Shown piece by piece: positions 11,001 to 22,081 of a stretch of 64,000 nucleotides of DNA. The stretch covers positions 5,205,400 to 5,269,399 of the forward strand of contig OZ026546.1 in assembly GCA_964020155.1 (NCBI GenBank), in the 5' to 3' direction. The stretch comes from Chondrilla cf. caribensis. Taxonomy: Eukaryota; Porifera; Demospongiae; Chondrillida; Chondrillidae. Position numbers and translations under genes: made by a program. The notes beneath the pieces are model-generated. The model ran no database searches. It saw only the letters and a list, made by a program, of their open reading frames with translations, and was not told the origin of the DNA. How positions within the stretch are numbered: position 1 is the stretch's first letter; each line of letters opens with the position of its first letter.

Positions 11001-11031
11001 AGTAGTAGTAGTAGTGGGGGGGGGGGGGGGG
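11001..11031. repeat. (AGT)n followed by a 16-G run
   Basis: AGT repeats run into 16 consecutive G (11016-11031). The paralogous position in block 2 (33573-33602) has the same AGT plus G-run structure, so it predates the duplication. Confidence 0.9.
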
Positions 11032-11305
11032 TGATAAATTAAGGTGCCATGTTCTAACTCTTGTATTCTTTTCTGATATTTTCTTCTTTTTCACACTCAT
11101 CTCCGTACTTAGTCGTAAAGTGCTTAGTCTACACATTTTTATATAATCACCATGTACATACAATTTTCATATCTCACATACAAAATCTACAAGCATATAC
11201 TGTAAATGTGTATCGTACGCAAACACAAAATTAATACAATGTGCTGCATACAGTGGTTGAATACAGAACAGAAATACAGAAATTCATACAAAACTACACA
11301 AACAC

Positions 11306-11355
11306 CCCTCATCCTGATTTCCTTGATCCCGTACAGTTTCATCAGAGATGAGATC
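11306..11355 (-). pseudogene. Degraded copy of a minus-strand tail mini-exon
   Basis: It matches the 48-nt exons at 15110-15157, 35579-35626, 41468-41515 and 62655-62702 (DLISDETVRDQGN here), with the same CAG acceptor. It is 50 nt long to the GT, so the frame would be lost. Confidence 0.5.
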
Positions 11356-11479
11356 CTGTACACACGTGCAAAGGGGCACATTACGTATATTATTATTTAT
11401 CATTGTGTGTATATATGTATGTGTAAGATCGTTAAATACAAACACACCCCAGTTTCATCTGCACATTTTTGAAGGTAAA

Positions 11480-12150
11480 CAACTTGTTGTACATACAAAA
11501 GAAGACACAATATTTTATTAGTACATACAAAAGATGCATGTAAGTATTATGTCTACAAGATACTTGTAAACACCAACCAACATGAATACAGACACATACA
11601 TGTAGATGATACACGATTAACTACACAAGCAAACATAGGCCAAACTGGAAGAACCCTATGACAAAGATTAAAAGAACACCAACAAGCAGTTAGAGATAGG
11701 AACGTTACTACATCCACCCTAGTAGAGCATGTATGTAAGACAGGCCACACAAAAGACTGGACACAAGCACAAATATTAGAGACCAACCACAACACATCTA
11801 GACAATGCCTGTTAGAGTCCTGGATGATCCACAAGGACACACACTGAACATAGAACTTGGAACCTTATCCTCCACATACAGACAACTGCTTTCGCCTCCC
11901 ACACTTTCATGTTATCTATATTAATAGAAACTGAATTCATATACATTATTATTCTTACAACATTAATTTTTACTATTTCTATCTCATAATTATTCGCACG
12001 TCACCATTATATAACACATCATCACCTGGGAATGCATGCATGCAAAAGCACATCCACACAGCCTGTATTTCATATCACCCATGAAGACAGCAGTGAGATG
12101 TTGAAACATTTGGAGTGAATAATCATTTGGCTAGTAAATGCATTCAATTT
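11480..12150 (+). mobile_element. Penelope-like element fragment with GIY-YIG domain
   Basis: Codons from 11629 read NIGQTGRTL, a stop, QRLKEHQQAV, then LVEHVCKTGHTKDW, AQILE and ESWMIHKD. This is the GIY-YIG endonuclease pattern at the C terminus of Penelope-like retroelements. A TGA replaces the usual Arg codon after TGRTL, and the frame closes near 11848. A possible hammerhead-like tail lies near 12080-12107 (TGAAGA ... TGTTGAAAC). The block-2 partner lacks this DNA, so it inserted between the convergent genes after, or was lost from, one copy. Reverse transcriptase is absent. Confidence 0.7.
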
Positions 12151-12192
12151 TTCCCATGATGACACCTAGCCGATCAACCATTTTTGCATCAG

Positions 12193-12546
12193 TTAAATTT
12201 TGTAACCGTATTTCAAATCGGATTTATCCCACCAGTATTCCTGATAGTGGTCAACATCATCAGTGTGGTGGTTGCTGTCCTCATAACAAGACACTCCTAC
12301 AAGAAGACATCTCAAATGAGTTCTGCTTCAAAAGGTAAAGATATTTATGAATGTGTGTCCCAGGAGGGACCAAGGACAAATGAAACTTTGAAAATGTCTG
12401 ATTGTCCAGCTTATTTGTTCGGTGAAGCATATGTAGAGCAAGAACTGGTGTATGTAGTGGTTGAGAGTACCACCACCTCTACTATATGTAGTAGTGGTAG
12501 TGGTAGTGTGTACATAGTCTTGAGAAATAGCAACACAATATTATAA
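12193..12546 (+). pseudogene. Orphan membrane/tail exon related to genes B and E
   Basis: An open frame reads a hydrophobic stretch (PPVFLIVVNIISVVVAVLIT), then RHSYKKTSQMSSASKG and a longer tail with KDIYECV, CPAYLF, AYVEQ and LVYVV. The first part is clearly homologous to the last exons of B and E. No acceptor giving the family's phase-1 entry is evident, and the upstream DNA is a Penelope insertion, so it probably is not spliced to a gene. An alternative last exon of gene B, 2.4 kb downstream, cannot be excluded. The block-2 partner at 33633 has a frameshift. Confidence 0.55.
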
Positions 12547-13296
12547 TCTTAATGAGCTATAATATATACAATATATATATATCTCTTATTATCTTTTGAT
12601 GTCCCTTGTAAATTATATAGATTAGTATATGCCTGATTTCTTGATTGCAGTTCTCTGCATAAGTTTGATTCTTGTTTCAAGGGCATTAAAGCTACACTCC
12701 AATGGGAACTTTGGATGGATGCCATTTCCAACTACTATACATTGTCAAATACTTTTTGACTACAAGAGCTTAACTAGCAAGCCCTCTCAGACTGGATCTG
12801 TCAGGACTAGACTTAGTCTTAGGTTCAGCTTCCATACTTTATAGCCAACCAAACCTCTGTATAATTAGGGTTGGGGTCACTTGCATAAAGAACTACCAGA
12901 GCTCACTCATCTCAGAAATAGTATAAACATTCCTTATAATTGTAACCATTTGCACAATGGAGAGCAGGTAATGTGTCTAGCCAATTAGAACACACTTTAT
13001 CTGTTATTATCATTACATAGAACTACAAAAATAACAGTGGTGTGCACATGTTGCAACAACACATGGTGATATTATTACATGTATGAATTACGGAAGTATG
13101 TTGATACAGAAAGCAGTTGAATGTATTTGGATTCCACAAACGATGATTATCGATAAGGTGTTATCTGAATGAGCAATTCTAATGGAAACTGCAAGAAAAG
13201 AAGAGCAAATGAAGTATTTCTCATTCTATATTACAAGAATAGAAAGCAAAGTACAATACCTACAGATCATTGCACATGTACTTTTTTACACAAACA

Positions 13297-13297
13297 C

Positions 13298-13362
<65 letters not shown>
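13297..13362. repeat. (CA)n microsatellite
   Basis: About 65 bases of CA. The block-2 partner is at 34602-34655. Confidence 0.95.
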
Positions 13363-13364
<2 letters not shown>

Positions 13365-13365
13365 A

Positions 13366-14215
13366 ATAGTATAAACATATGCCCATGTACACACATGTAT
13401 ACACAATAGTGCATAGTGGGAAATTTCGTGGGACAAAATTTTCGTGGATTTTGCGGTTGGCCTAATATCTGTGAAAATTTTATCTGCAAATTTTCATTTT
13501 TGGAGTCATCCATTAAAATTTTGCCCTGCGAAAATTTCGCACTATCAGTATATACACATGCACACACGGATGCACATTTCCGTACGCACATCCACAGGCA
13601 CACACACATGCACAAAAACAGACACACATACCAAACTTAAAATCACAATTAAGTCAGCATAAAATCATACACATCACATGTAACGTGAATATAATGGTAT
13701 AGTGACATCATACACTGGTTGACCTTTTCACCTCAATAGAGGGTACATACACACATATATAATGCCACTCGCACCATAACAAAAACATATTTTAGATTGA
13801 ACATGAGGAAGCCTTCCAAGGTCTGCACACTTGCCAATTATACAAAACAAATTAATGATAACAACAACAATGAAAATGAAGTGGAAACCAATTAAACACA
13901 ACTGAAACCCTAAACAGTCAGGAAGACCTCCAAGGGAGGCTGACACATTTTCATAACTCACAGACTCTCCACACTCTGACACAACACAGATAATGCAAAT
14001 GTTGCAACTACTTGAACAACTACAGTGAATGACTTATCAATCATGAACAAAATGATTTAAATGCATGAGTATAAGTGGACCATACTCGGCAGTACAACAA
14101 CTGAAATTCCCCCAATTTAAGTGTACATTCATACATGCCGCACATATGCAGGTTGATACACATATGTACATATGTATATATAATCTGTACCGTAGAACAT
14201 AATAATACAGCTAGA
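13366..14215 (-). other. Block-1-specific segment with a candidate tail exon
   Basis: This ~850-bp stretch is missing from block 2. On the minus strand near 13921-13975 an acceptor-like TGTGTCAG precedes codons reading SVSYENVSASLGGLPDC, including a YENV motif. A related minus-strand sequence near 20230-20350 and an inverted one near 42250-42450 suggest it derives from the 3' part of a receptor gene. I cannot connect it to gene D by phase, so it is only a candidate. Confidence 0.35.
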
Positions 14216-14954
14216 TAGACCACTAGGACACGGTAAAACACTTACCTATTACAATCAATGAGTTACAAGTGCACAATTACGTATGGATGCTTATGTGATT
14301 CTGTAGTTGGATTAGCAGTTAGATTCTCCTTAAAGTGTGGTTGCATATATTAATAATTGGCACGCACACAAATGTGACTGGAAGGTCCGTATGTACTGCT
14401 ACATAGCATGGACCAGTCAGGTATGTATACGACTGTGTATATAGTGTGTAGGGATGGATTAAATTGTATAAAATGTATGGAGTATGTAAATCCAAACCAT
14501 ACATTTACTGATGTATTTTTCCAACACATTAGCCTGTACAGTACTCTGTACACATATGTATATTATATACACATATACAAAGTCCACATACGTACTTGTG
14601 GGTGGTAGACCTATTGTTCTTTCACAGCAGCATATGTTACTTGGTCTCCTATGGAATGGCCTACATTAATATTTCCTTTACTATGGCCCGAGAAGTCAAG
14701 ATCGGCATATGTGATCTGTAAGGGAGAAGTGATGATTCAATTATGTCAATTTCAACCGTTTTCCAAAACAATAACTACTGACATAATTATTATACACATA
14801 TGTGAATTGATACACACTACAGGATTATTTAATACAAATTCTGAAAGAATTTTCACAGACAAAACTTTATAAGGAGAATATATCACGGATGTAATGTATA
14901 TACAGTATAAGAATTCTGACGACTATCAAATAGACATATTATATTCTATGTGTC

Positions 14955-14956
<2 letters not shown>

Positions 14957-15008
<52 letters not shown>
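14957..15008. repeat. (CA)n microsatellite
   Basis: About 50 bases of CA. The block-2 partner is at 35414-35478. Confidence 0.95.
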
Positions 15009-15010
<2 letters not shown>

Positions 15011-15109
15011 AAGTACACATTTTATTCATCACAACATATCAATGTACATACATAATGGATGTTAAGTGATACTGTAAAAACAACTACCCAGGAAGCTACA
15101 CAAACACAC

Positions 15110-15157
15110 CCAATCCTCATATCCTGGCTGTTCAACAGTTTTATCAGTGATGACATC
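15110..15157 (-). CDS. Candidate 48-nt tail exon DVITDKTVEQPGYEDW
   Basis: Acceptor CTACAG, 16 whole codons, donor GTGTGT. Reading phase 0 gives DVITDKTVEQPGYEDW with a GYED motif. The same exon is kept open in block 2 (35579-35626, DVVTDETVEQQGYEDW), at 41468-41515 and at 62655-62702. Repeated preservation of frame, acceptor and donor supports a real exon, probably in the intracellular tail of minus-strand receptors. Its link to the upstream membrane exon is not resolved. Confidence 0.45.
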
Positions 15158-15319
15158 CTGTAGACAAGTACAATGGGATAAGTTAATCACATTGATGAAT
15201 CCACTTAGTCTGGAAGGTAAATGTGCATGTAGAAAGTAAACAAAAAACAATAGAAACAATGGACTGTAAGTGTGGGGATGGACACTCACTACCCGGAAGA
15301 CTAGTGCACATGAACACAC

Positions 15320-15367
15320 CCCATCATCATCTTCTAGCTGCTCCACTGTTTCATAAGTACCAATATG
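15320..15367 (-). CDS. Candidate 48-nt tail exon HIGTYETVEQLEDDDG
   Basis: Acceptor TGCAG, 16 codons in phase 0, donor GTGTGT. Phases 1 and 2 contain stops. It carries TYETV, a Yxx-hydrophobic motif, followed by an acidic run. The block-2 partner (35789-35836) reads PVGTYETVEQLEDDDG, so the tyrosine motif is conserved exactly. Confidence 0.5.
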
Positions 15368-15547
15368 CTGCACGTATGAAGAGGAACCGACAAGACAAGT
15401 TATTCATACCATCAAGATGTTTACATAGTGTTTGTGAGTATACATGTTGTGTGACCAGTTGTTAACATTGTATGCTGCCATATAAGGACACACACAAACT
15501 GCTTAACAATACACTGTGAGAGGCATTCTCTCCACACACAAACACAC

Positions 15548-15607
15548 CTCTTGCCTATTTCTGCTATGATTCTTGTTTTCCTCCCCATCAGTAACAAATT
15601 GGATATG
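15548..15607 (-). CDS. Candidate 60-nt tail exon HIQFVTDGEENKNH...
   Basis: Acceptor TTAACAG, 20 codons in phase 0, donor GTGTGT. It is polar and acidic, without a tyrosine. The block-2 partner (36008-36067) has the same length and phase. A divergent relative is at 41833-41883 (VFANGDEIKDPTRSKDK). Confidence 0.4.
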
Positions 15608-15794
15608 CTGTTAAAAATAGAGGTTTGAATAGGTGTATATTTGCAAATTTACAAGCACAAACACATGTATGTCGGTACATGAGCATCAAGCTAGGTGGAT
15701 ATAAGCAAACCCTGAAGGATGTATGATCTGAAATGACCACCTCATGATCAAGGTGTTCTTTGACATTGACGCAACACACCTTTCCCTTGCTTAC

Positions 15795-15840
15795 ATTCTG
15801 ATTCTCCTTCTCCTCCCTAGGGTGAGGGGACTTCATTAGC
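15795..15840 (-). CDS. Candidate exon after acceptor AACAG (ANEVPSP-stop or MKSPHPREE frame)
   Basis: In one frame the exon reads ANEVPSP and a stop (TAG, 15817-15819); in another it reads LMKSPHPREEKENQN and reaches a GTAAGC donor. The sequence is strongly conserved at 20840-20875, 36270-36316 and 42095-42130 (all minus). Neither frame joins the preceding 42-nt exon cleanly if that exon is read in phase 1, while phase 0 would give a short tail ending ANEVPSP. Transcript data are required to decide. Confidence 0.35.
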
Positions 15841-16031
15841 CTGTTAGTGGAGAGAATTGATGGTCATCAGCAATACAGGTATGGACTATGTGAAACACAT
15901 ACGTACTCTGTAGAGTTGCATTGGGCAGACGTATCTACGGAACAGAGAAAGAGTTAAAACAATACATGACAAAATGAGATCATATACACATAGCCATTAG
16001 ATATAGCTTATCATTGAAAGCAGAAATTCAC

Positions 16032-18541
16032 CTTTTCTGCAACAACCACAACACCAGAATACTTCACAGTAGCCTACAAGTACACAGGTAATACAATATT
16101 CACTACTATTATAATATAATAATATATGCGCCATGCATCACTGAGCATAGGAAAACAGAAGACATACAACTGTGCAGATATCTCACTTTTATCTTTAAAG
16201 CAGCAAACTGTGGCAATGAGAACTCCCAGGGGGTAGATCAACGGTATGAGCAGTACCAGGAGTACTAGAGCAGCCAGGGAAGTGTCACCAGGAGAGGTAT
16301 CTGTAGACGTATCTGGAGAGGTACCTGTAGAAGTATCAATTGACAAGACCAAAGATGAGAAGAATGATAGTGTGTATTGGATCGAACATGATACATAACC
16401 AAATGTCCTGCCATCAATACTGTAGCTACAGAATACACTGAGAATGGGAGATCCCAAAATGTATGTGTAAGGGGAAGGGGGAGATTAATGACTCTTTCAC
16501 TCCAGTATAAGTCTTAGATGTTGATGTTGTAGACACCCACATAATATATGTCAAAAATTGTATTTACAATAACACAACTTGAACCCATCTAGGTACATGC
16601 ACAGAAATGAAGGAATTTAATAAAATAGCACTTTGAATGTTTCTCATAGGAATAACTACTACTACTACAAACAACTAGAAATTTCACATTCAAAGACAAA
16701 TGACAAGTCTTAGAAATGCTATATCTGTCCCACTGTTACACTGTTGATATTATAATTAGATTATGTATTACCAAATGAAAAATCAAATGTGTAACAGTGT
16801 AATAGTGCACAATTTGATATAATATCTCTACAGGATATATCAATTACATAAACTGTAAGGTATGGGCAGTACAAATTACGTAAGTGCACATAATTATTGT
16901 ACATCACAGATAGTCTATCTTCACTATGCAATATACAGTATATATATCGGACTATATTGGCCACTTACCATTACTAGTGCTGTTGGAGGCAATGCAGGAC
17001 CTGGCATCTGAAAGAAATATTATAATATGGCCGGTGAGATTCTTTGTACAAAAATGATAAATAATGCATACGAGAGTAAGGGTTTTCAGAGTGCACAAGT
17101 ACAAATATGACACACTGGATATCACCTTTGGTTTCTACTACTGTTGAGTTCATACTAGCTCTGCACTGTCCACTGTTGAGAGTCACAGTAAACTCATACT
17201 CAGTACTTGGAGCGAGACCAGTGATAGTACATGGACTGGTTGTACATTCAGCACAACCTGGTGATGGTGGAGTACAGCTAACTGAATTGGTGATGTCATT
17301 AGGTTCATTCGGCTTGTCCCATTGTAGAGTAACATCACATGACTCTACAGTTGCCGTTAAATTCGTTGAGGGTGTAAGTGGCAGTGGAGCTACAGTCGTG
17401 ATACGTGAGAATTAATATCCAACAGTATATGCTGAGAATCAGTAGTAGCGACGTAAATTATGCAATGCAAACTAAGGTATATAATCAGTAGAATTTATCC
17501 AGTTCGCCCCACTCTGATTGATCTCACGTGAATGTCATATATTATAGTACATAAATGTATATTCTAATGAATACCTACGTATGTACGTAATTTGGACTGA
17601 CATTAAGGTTGTCAATGTCAGTGGACTTATGTACATAATGATTATAATTAATATTCTAGTGAATAATATTACCAAATCTGAAGCCATTGATTTGACAAAG
17701 TCATAGATAAGTGCTAATGTGTTGAGATATCAAACAGACAACACATCTAAAAGGAATACAGGTGGGGTGAGTGAGTTGAAACTTAGTCTAGCCCTGCGTA
17801 GTCACGTCACAAATGTTAATATGGGCAAATAAATCAAGGTAGGCCCTTGATGCTGAACCAGTTAGAACTAGGAGGATGGGCTAGACTCATATGCCTTCAA
17901 CTATACACATCCCCATACATGTACAAAAATTTATTTAGTCTGCTAATGCACATATTCAAACCATATACTAATAATAACAACTTACATACATGATCAAGCA
18001 GGATAAGGGGTAAATTCCTTAACTGACACAAATCTCTCATAACCACTCACCTACTGATATACTAGCCATTCCCCGAACATTACTATTCTCCGCGTTAACA
18101 CATTGAATAGTTCCTCCATTGTCTGATCTACTGAATCCAGAGATAGTGATAACGGACACACTAACCTGAGAATTACTTCCTGTATCGTTAGACCAGATCC
18201 TGGGATTGCCTATGGCTTCATTTCGTGCCCTAAAAGGTCCCCGACTAATCCCACTCAATCCACTCGTAGTCCATTTAAGTTGTTCACCAGGTGCATTACA
18301 AGTAAAGATCAGCGTTCTACCACAATTCACCGAGACGTTGCCATTTGGTGTCAGTGTACCTAGGCGAAAAAAAAACAAAGCGCGGATTGATAAATAGCCG
18401 TATGCATATATGTAGTATGTAAATTTCTCTAGCGTAAAAAGGCTTATTCAATTATAACTAAACCAGACGTAAAGGCTTACCTTGTACAACATTTAACACT
18501 AAAATTGGAATAAAGGATACGTAGAAAGACGAGACTGTCAT
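16032..18541 (-). CDS. Gene D: Ig-FN3 single-pass receptor, second tail type (3' end unresolved)
   Basis: Minus-strand exons: 18481-18541 (signal peptide, MTVSSFYVSFIPILVLNVVQ), 18051-18359 (Ig-like, 309 nt), 17126-17389 (cysteine-rich FN3, 264 nt), 16969-17007 (13-residue Ser/Asn linker), 16187-16324 (Thr/Ser/Asp stalk and membrane segment LAALVLLVLLIPLIYPLGVL) and 16032-16073 (42 nt). All joins are phase 1. The membrane exon is unrelated to those of B and E. The last exon reads SYCEVFWCCGCCRK in phase 1, a cysteine cluster next to the membrane that could be lipid-modified; in phase 0 it would read ATVKYSGVVVVAEK. Downstream candidate exons are listed separately. Converges with gene B. Copies: broken F, and G in block 2. 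Surface location is inferred from the signal peptide; ligand unknown. Confidence 0.75.
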
Positions 18542-18581
18542 CGTGCGTACACAGCTCGTGCTAGGCATTGATTACCTAAAA

Positions 18582-18600
18582 AACCGTTTATTTCCGTAAA
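18582..18600 (-). promoter_or_regulatory. Shared upstream element of gene D
   Basis: On the minus strand this reads TTTACGGAAATAAACGGTT, about 40-60 bases before the ATG at 18541. Further upstream, near 18620-18790, the sequence is recognisably related to the region before gene B (2146-2330) and gene G (40430-40560), including a CACT...CTGGAA segment. Confidence 0.5.
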
Positions 18601-19019
18601 CTACTCCCAGCCACAAGGCGGATACCATTTTACCACTCCGCTGTATTGTTACGACCTGTATAGTCATAGACCACTATTGGGGTTATTTTCCAGTAATAAA
18701 TTGTTATGAATAATCATGTGGTCACTTCCAGATTATAGTGTTTGTACGCACATGTACTTAGCTACTGTCCTTCCTGTTAAAGTGTGCAATCAGCATGGAA
18801 TTTTAACATAAATTCTCGTCCATGGGTAGTAAATATGTTTATATTTATAGATATACTTATAACATGTTTATAAGACATTCAATTTTTTAATAAAAAGCTC
18901 TTAGAAATAATAAGTATATGAAGTGCAGAGGAAATACCTTTGGATTCAATCTATACCTACTGAGTTGGAATTTAATTGCAAGGACGATTTGTACATTTGG
19001 TATTCACATGAGGTTGTGT

Positions 19020-19140
19020 TAGGTATGAGTACAACAGGAACTATAATAAGAGGTGAGACCCCAATTTTGATGGACATTATTTGCATGTGTTAATTATTTC
19101 CTAGCAGTTTGTGTCAATAATATCTCTATAGGACCAACTA
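19020..19140 (+). pseudogene. FN3 exon 3'-end remnant
   Basis: ATGAGTACAACAGGAACTAT, then AAGAGGTGAGACCCCAATTT, matches the 3' end of the FN3 exon of gene B with its donor and following intron (7409-7460). The rest of the exon is missing. The block-2 counterpart is near 40797-40830. Sequence near 19490-19620 resembles the 3' flank of plus-strand genes, so a whole receptor once lay here. Confidence 0.6.
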
Positions 19141-19667
19141 CAGCAGGCACATAGCACTCAAGGATGAGGTCAGTAAAATGTTGCACCCAACAGAGGCCCT
19201 GTAGTAACTGCATATAGTTCATTCCAAAAATAAATGTTCAAAGGTGAAGTATGTTGAATTTGAGTTTGCTCCTTCGCAGGAAGCATGGCTAAAGGGTCTA
19301 AGCAGACACTGGAAAGAATACCCATAAAGAACTAAATCTCAATTCAGTTTTGTATTCCACGACAAAGATTTGCAGGAATTCACTCAAACCTATGGTATAA
19401 CACATGTTCAAAATGTTTCTGAAAGTAGTCAGATAATTAACTGAGAAATGATGTTAAAATGTAGATGCTTGTTTATTCAAATGTCAGGTTATGGAGGATC
19501 TGATGTGCAATATCATTAACACTACAAAATGTATATACTATAATTAAGTGAGTGCACACTGTGAGTGCATAGCAACAGCACATATCACTGTTATGTTACT
19601 TCAGGAATGAATGAAATTATGTAAAATGTAATAATTGGTATGAAAAGAGTACGTTCACTCATTTAAT

Positions 19668-19834
19668 GAGGCGGAGGAATGGTTTGGCAAGTGGGGGGGC
19701 CATGGTGCTGAACTCATGATTAATATTGCAATTGTGTCCATGCATGTAATACTCTACATAGACATTCTTGGCCCCGCCTTTGTGATGAGTGGGGGGGCCA
19801 TGGCCCCCCTGGCCCACCCTGTTCCGCCGCCTAT
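19668..19834. mobile_element. MITE-like element with GC-rich inverted ends
   Basis: The left side reads GAGGCGGAGGAATGG and then GTGGGGGGGCCATGG. The reverse complement of the right side reads ATAGGCGGCGGAACAGGG and then GGGGGGCCATGG. It is about 170 bp with no ORF. A target duplication is not clear. The ends resemble those of the 746-bp element (CATAGGCG.. GGAAC), so it may be a distant relative. Confidence 0.5.
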
Positions 19835-19930
19835 GTCATTAATATAGTTAAGAGATGTTTAACTGTATAACGTCAATACAAGATATCTGTAAGAAATATA
19901 ATAATGAAAACTATTATAAAATTACTTTAA

Positions 19931-19931
<1 letters not shown>

Positions 19932-20024
<93 letters not shown>
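19932..20024. repeat. (CA)n microsatellite
   Basis: Pure CA for about 93 bases. A similar tract precedes the paralogous sequence at the right window end (63768-63822). Confidence 0.95.
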
Positions 20025-20028
<4 letters not shown>

Positions 20029-20399
20029 GTCCTTGCCAGTTATTCCTGTATTATAGTATTATTATAATACTATAGTACAGGAATCACTGGCAAGGAAATG
20101 ATATACAGTGATGAGTAGCTAGTGTACACTATAGTATACGGGTAACCTTGAGCTCAATATAGAATACCTACACATAATATCCCTCTCACATCATACATAA
20201 TAAGAATACAATATTTCATGCAGACTGAAAATGAAGAAGCCCTTGAAGGTCCATACATGCACCAAACAATTATTATACAAACAACACGAAAAGGAATTGG
20301 AGGGCCAATAAAAACTCATATAGTAAACAGTCCGGAAAACCTATAAGTCGTACACACCCACACCAATGTACCCACACGCACACACACACAACACTCACC

Positions 20400-20423
20400 C
20401 ACACACACACACACACACACACA
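20400..20423. repeat. Short (CA)n tract
   Basis: About 24 bases of CA inside a copy of the minus-strand gene 3' region. Confidence 0.9.
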
Positions 20424-20499
20424 GGCACGCACACACGTACAAATTTGAGGCATAGACACTCCATAGTGGACACTCATAGATGATACAAACATGCAGTAC

Positions 20500-20890
20500 A
20501 ACTAGTGAAAACACTAGGATATAGTGAAAGACTCACAGGGGGTAACTTTCATGACCAACATAAGTTACATGCTTGTGTTGGTGGATGCTGTTGTCCAGTA
20601 TGAGATGATCACATCATTCTTATTTGTAACAACCTTGTGTACATACAAGTGGACACAGGTTCCAACTGATGTGAAATCTCCATTAGCTACCAAGTACACA
20701 AGTTAAAGCATAACCCATATGAAGACACACACAAACATATGTACATGTCATGCAACTGATTACCCTTGTGGTGTTACTTTTACGTACACACATGAGGTAG
20801 GAACACAACTTTCCTTTGTTTACATTCTGATCATGATGCTCCTCCTCCTCCCTAGTGTGAGGGGACTTCATTAGCCTGTCAGTGGAGAGA
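20500..20890 (-). pseudogene. Third copy of minus-strand tail exon region
   Basis: Contains the conserved segment near 20840-20875 (here the phase-0 frame reads ANEVPSH-stop) and a relative of the 41.8-kb tail exon near 20610-20690 (VANGDFTSVGTC, HLYVHKVVTNK). Belongs to the broken gene F downstream part. Coding status uncertain. Confidence 0.4.
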
Positions 20891-22050
20891 ATTGATGGTC
20901 ACCGCAATACAGACATGGACAGTGTGGAACCTATACATACTCTGTAGAGTTGCATCTTGGAGACTTATCTACAGAGTAGAGAAAGAGTCAAAACAATACA
21001 TGACAAATAAGACAATATATATACTATGTAAAGCATACACAGTTTAACATTCAAAGCAGAAAGTCATAAAACAAGTTCATAATAATATTGTAATTAATTG
21101 TATTGTGCATATTTGACATGAGATGCTCCAAGTAGTTTATTCCCATAATCATGTACAGTATGTTACATCCACATACAGACCCTGCAATATTGATCAACAC
21201 GTATGTGCATGTATTCTGACCTTTCCTGCAACAGCCGGAACACCAAAATACTTCACAGTAGCCTACAAGTACACAGGAAATATGTATGGGTTCAATATGA
21301 TCACATAACACACTCACACGATACTCACTAGTGTACGCCATGCCTCACTGAGCATACGAAAACAGAAGACATACTATGAGTCTCACTCTTATCATCTCTG
21401 GAGCAGAAATATTTATCAATGAGAACTCCCAAAGGATAATTCAGTGGTATGAGCAGTACCAGAAGTACTAGAGCAGCTAGGGGAGCTGTTGAAGAGCTGA
21501 ATGGAGAAGTGTTTGGAGGATTATCTATTAAGACAAGATCAAGAATGAGGTTTTCAATATAGCATGTATTGGATCAAACATACATTCAAAAAATGTTCTG
21601 CTAGCAATACTGTAACTACAGTTTTCAATTGAGAAAGGGCATCCCATAATGTACCAGTAAGAGGTAAAGGGAAGATTATCACTATATCATTCCAGGATCA
21701 TACAGAGGTAGATGTTGTGACATTTAAGATGCCAGGCACTAATCATGCATGCATGCACCTGTATATGATCTCACCCATTGTTCTAACTGTAGTTGTACTC
21801 ATGTTGGTTTCACACAGTCCACTATTGATAGTCACAGAAAACACGTACTCAGTACTTGGAATGAGACCAGTGATATTACATGGACTGGTTGTACATTCAG
21901 CAAAAACTGGTGATGGTGGAGTACATCTAACTGAAGTGGTGATGTCAGCAGGTCCACTTGGTTGGTCCCACTGTAGAGTAACTGTATCGCGTGACTCTAC
22001 AGTTACAGTTACATAAGCTGGTGGTAGAAGTGGCAGTGGAGCTACAGGAA

Positions 22051-22081
22051 GTATTATATTATTATTATTATTATTATTATT
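22051..22081. repeat. (ATT)n microsatellite
   Basis: About ten ATT units directly upstream of the FN3 exon of F. Confidence 0.9.

Larger units (their letters stand above)
1..19300. repeat. Segmental duplication, block 1 (partner 23880-41150)
   Basis: This block matches 23880-41150 in order and orientation. The opening sequence (around 10-120) recurs near 23885-24000, the region before the first signal exon recurs at 25380-25640, gene B parallels gene E, 10730-16630 parallels 33290-37150, and gene D with its upstream DNA (17100-19260) parallels gene G (38200-41140). Differences are insertions (hAT-like, TIR element, Penelope fragment, 13366-14215) and copy number of FN3 exons. I see the matches by eye and cannot give percent identity. 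Confidence 0.85.

Noticed and set aside
13728..13982. Minus-strand ORF with a second membrane-like segment
   Set aside because: The hydrophobic run lies in sequence whose relatives at 20.3 and 42.3 kb are not open in the same way; probably 3' UTR.
14408..14608. 66-codon plus-strand ORF conserved at 34861-35061
   Set aside because: Similarity follows from the block duplication; substitutions do not look protein-constrained and no domain is visible. Kept only as a weak possibility.
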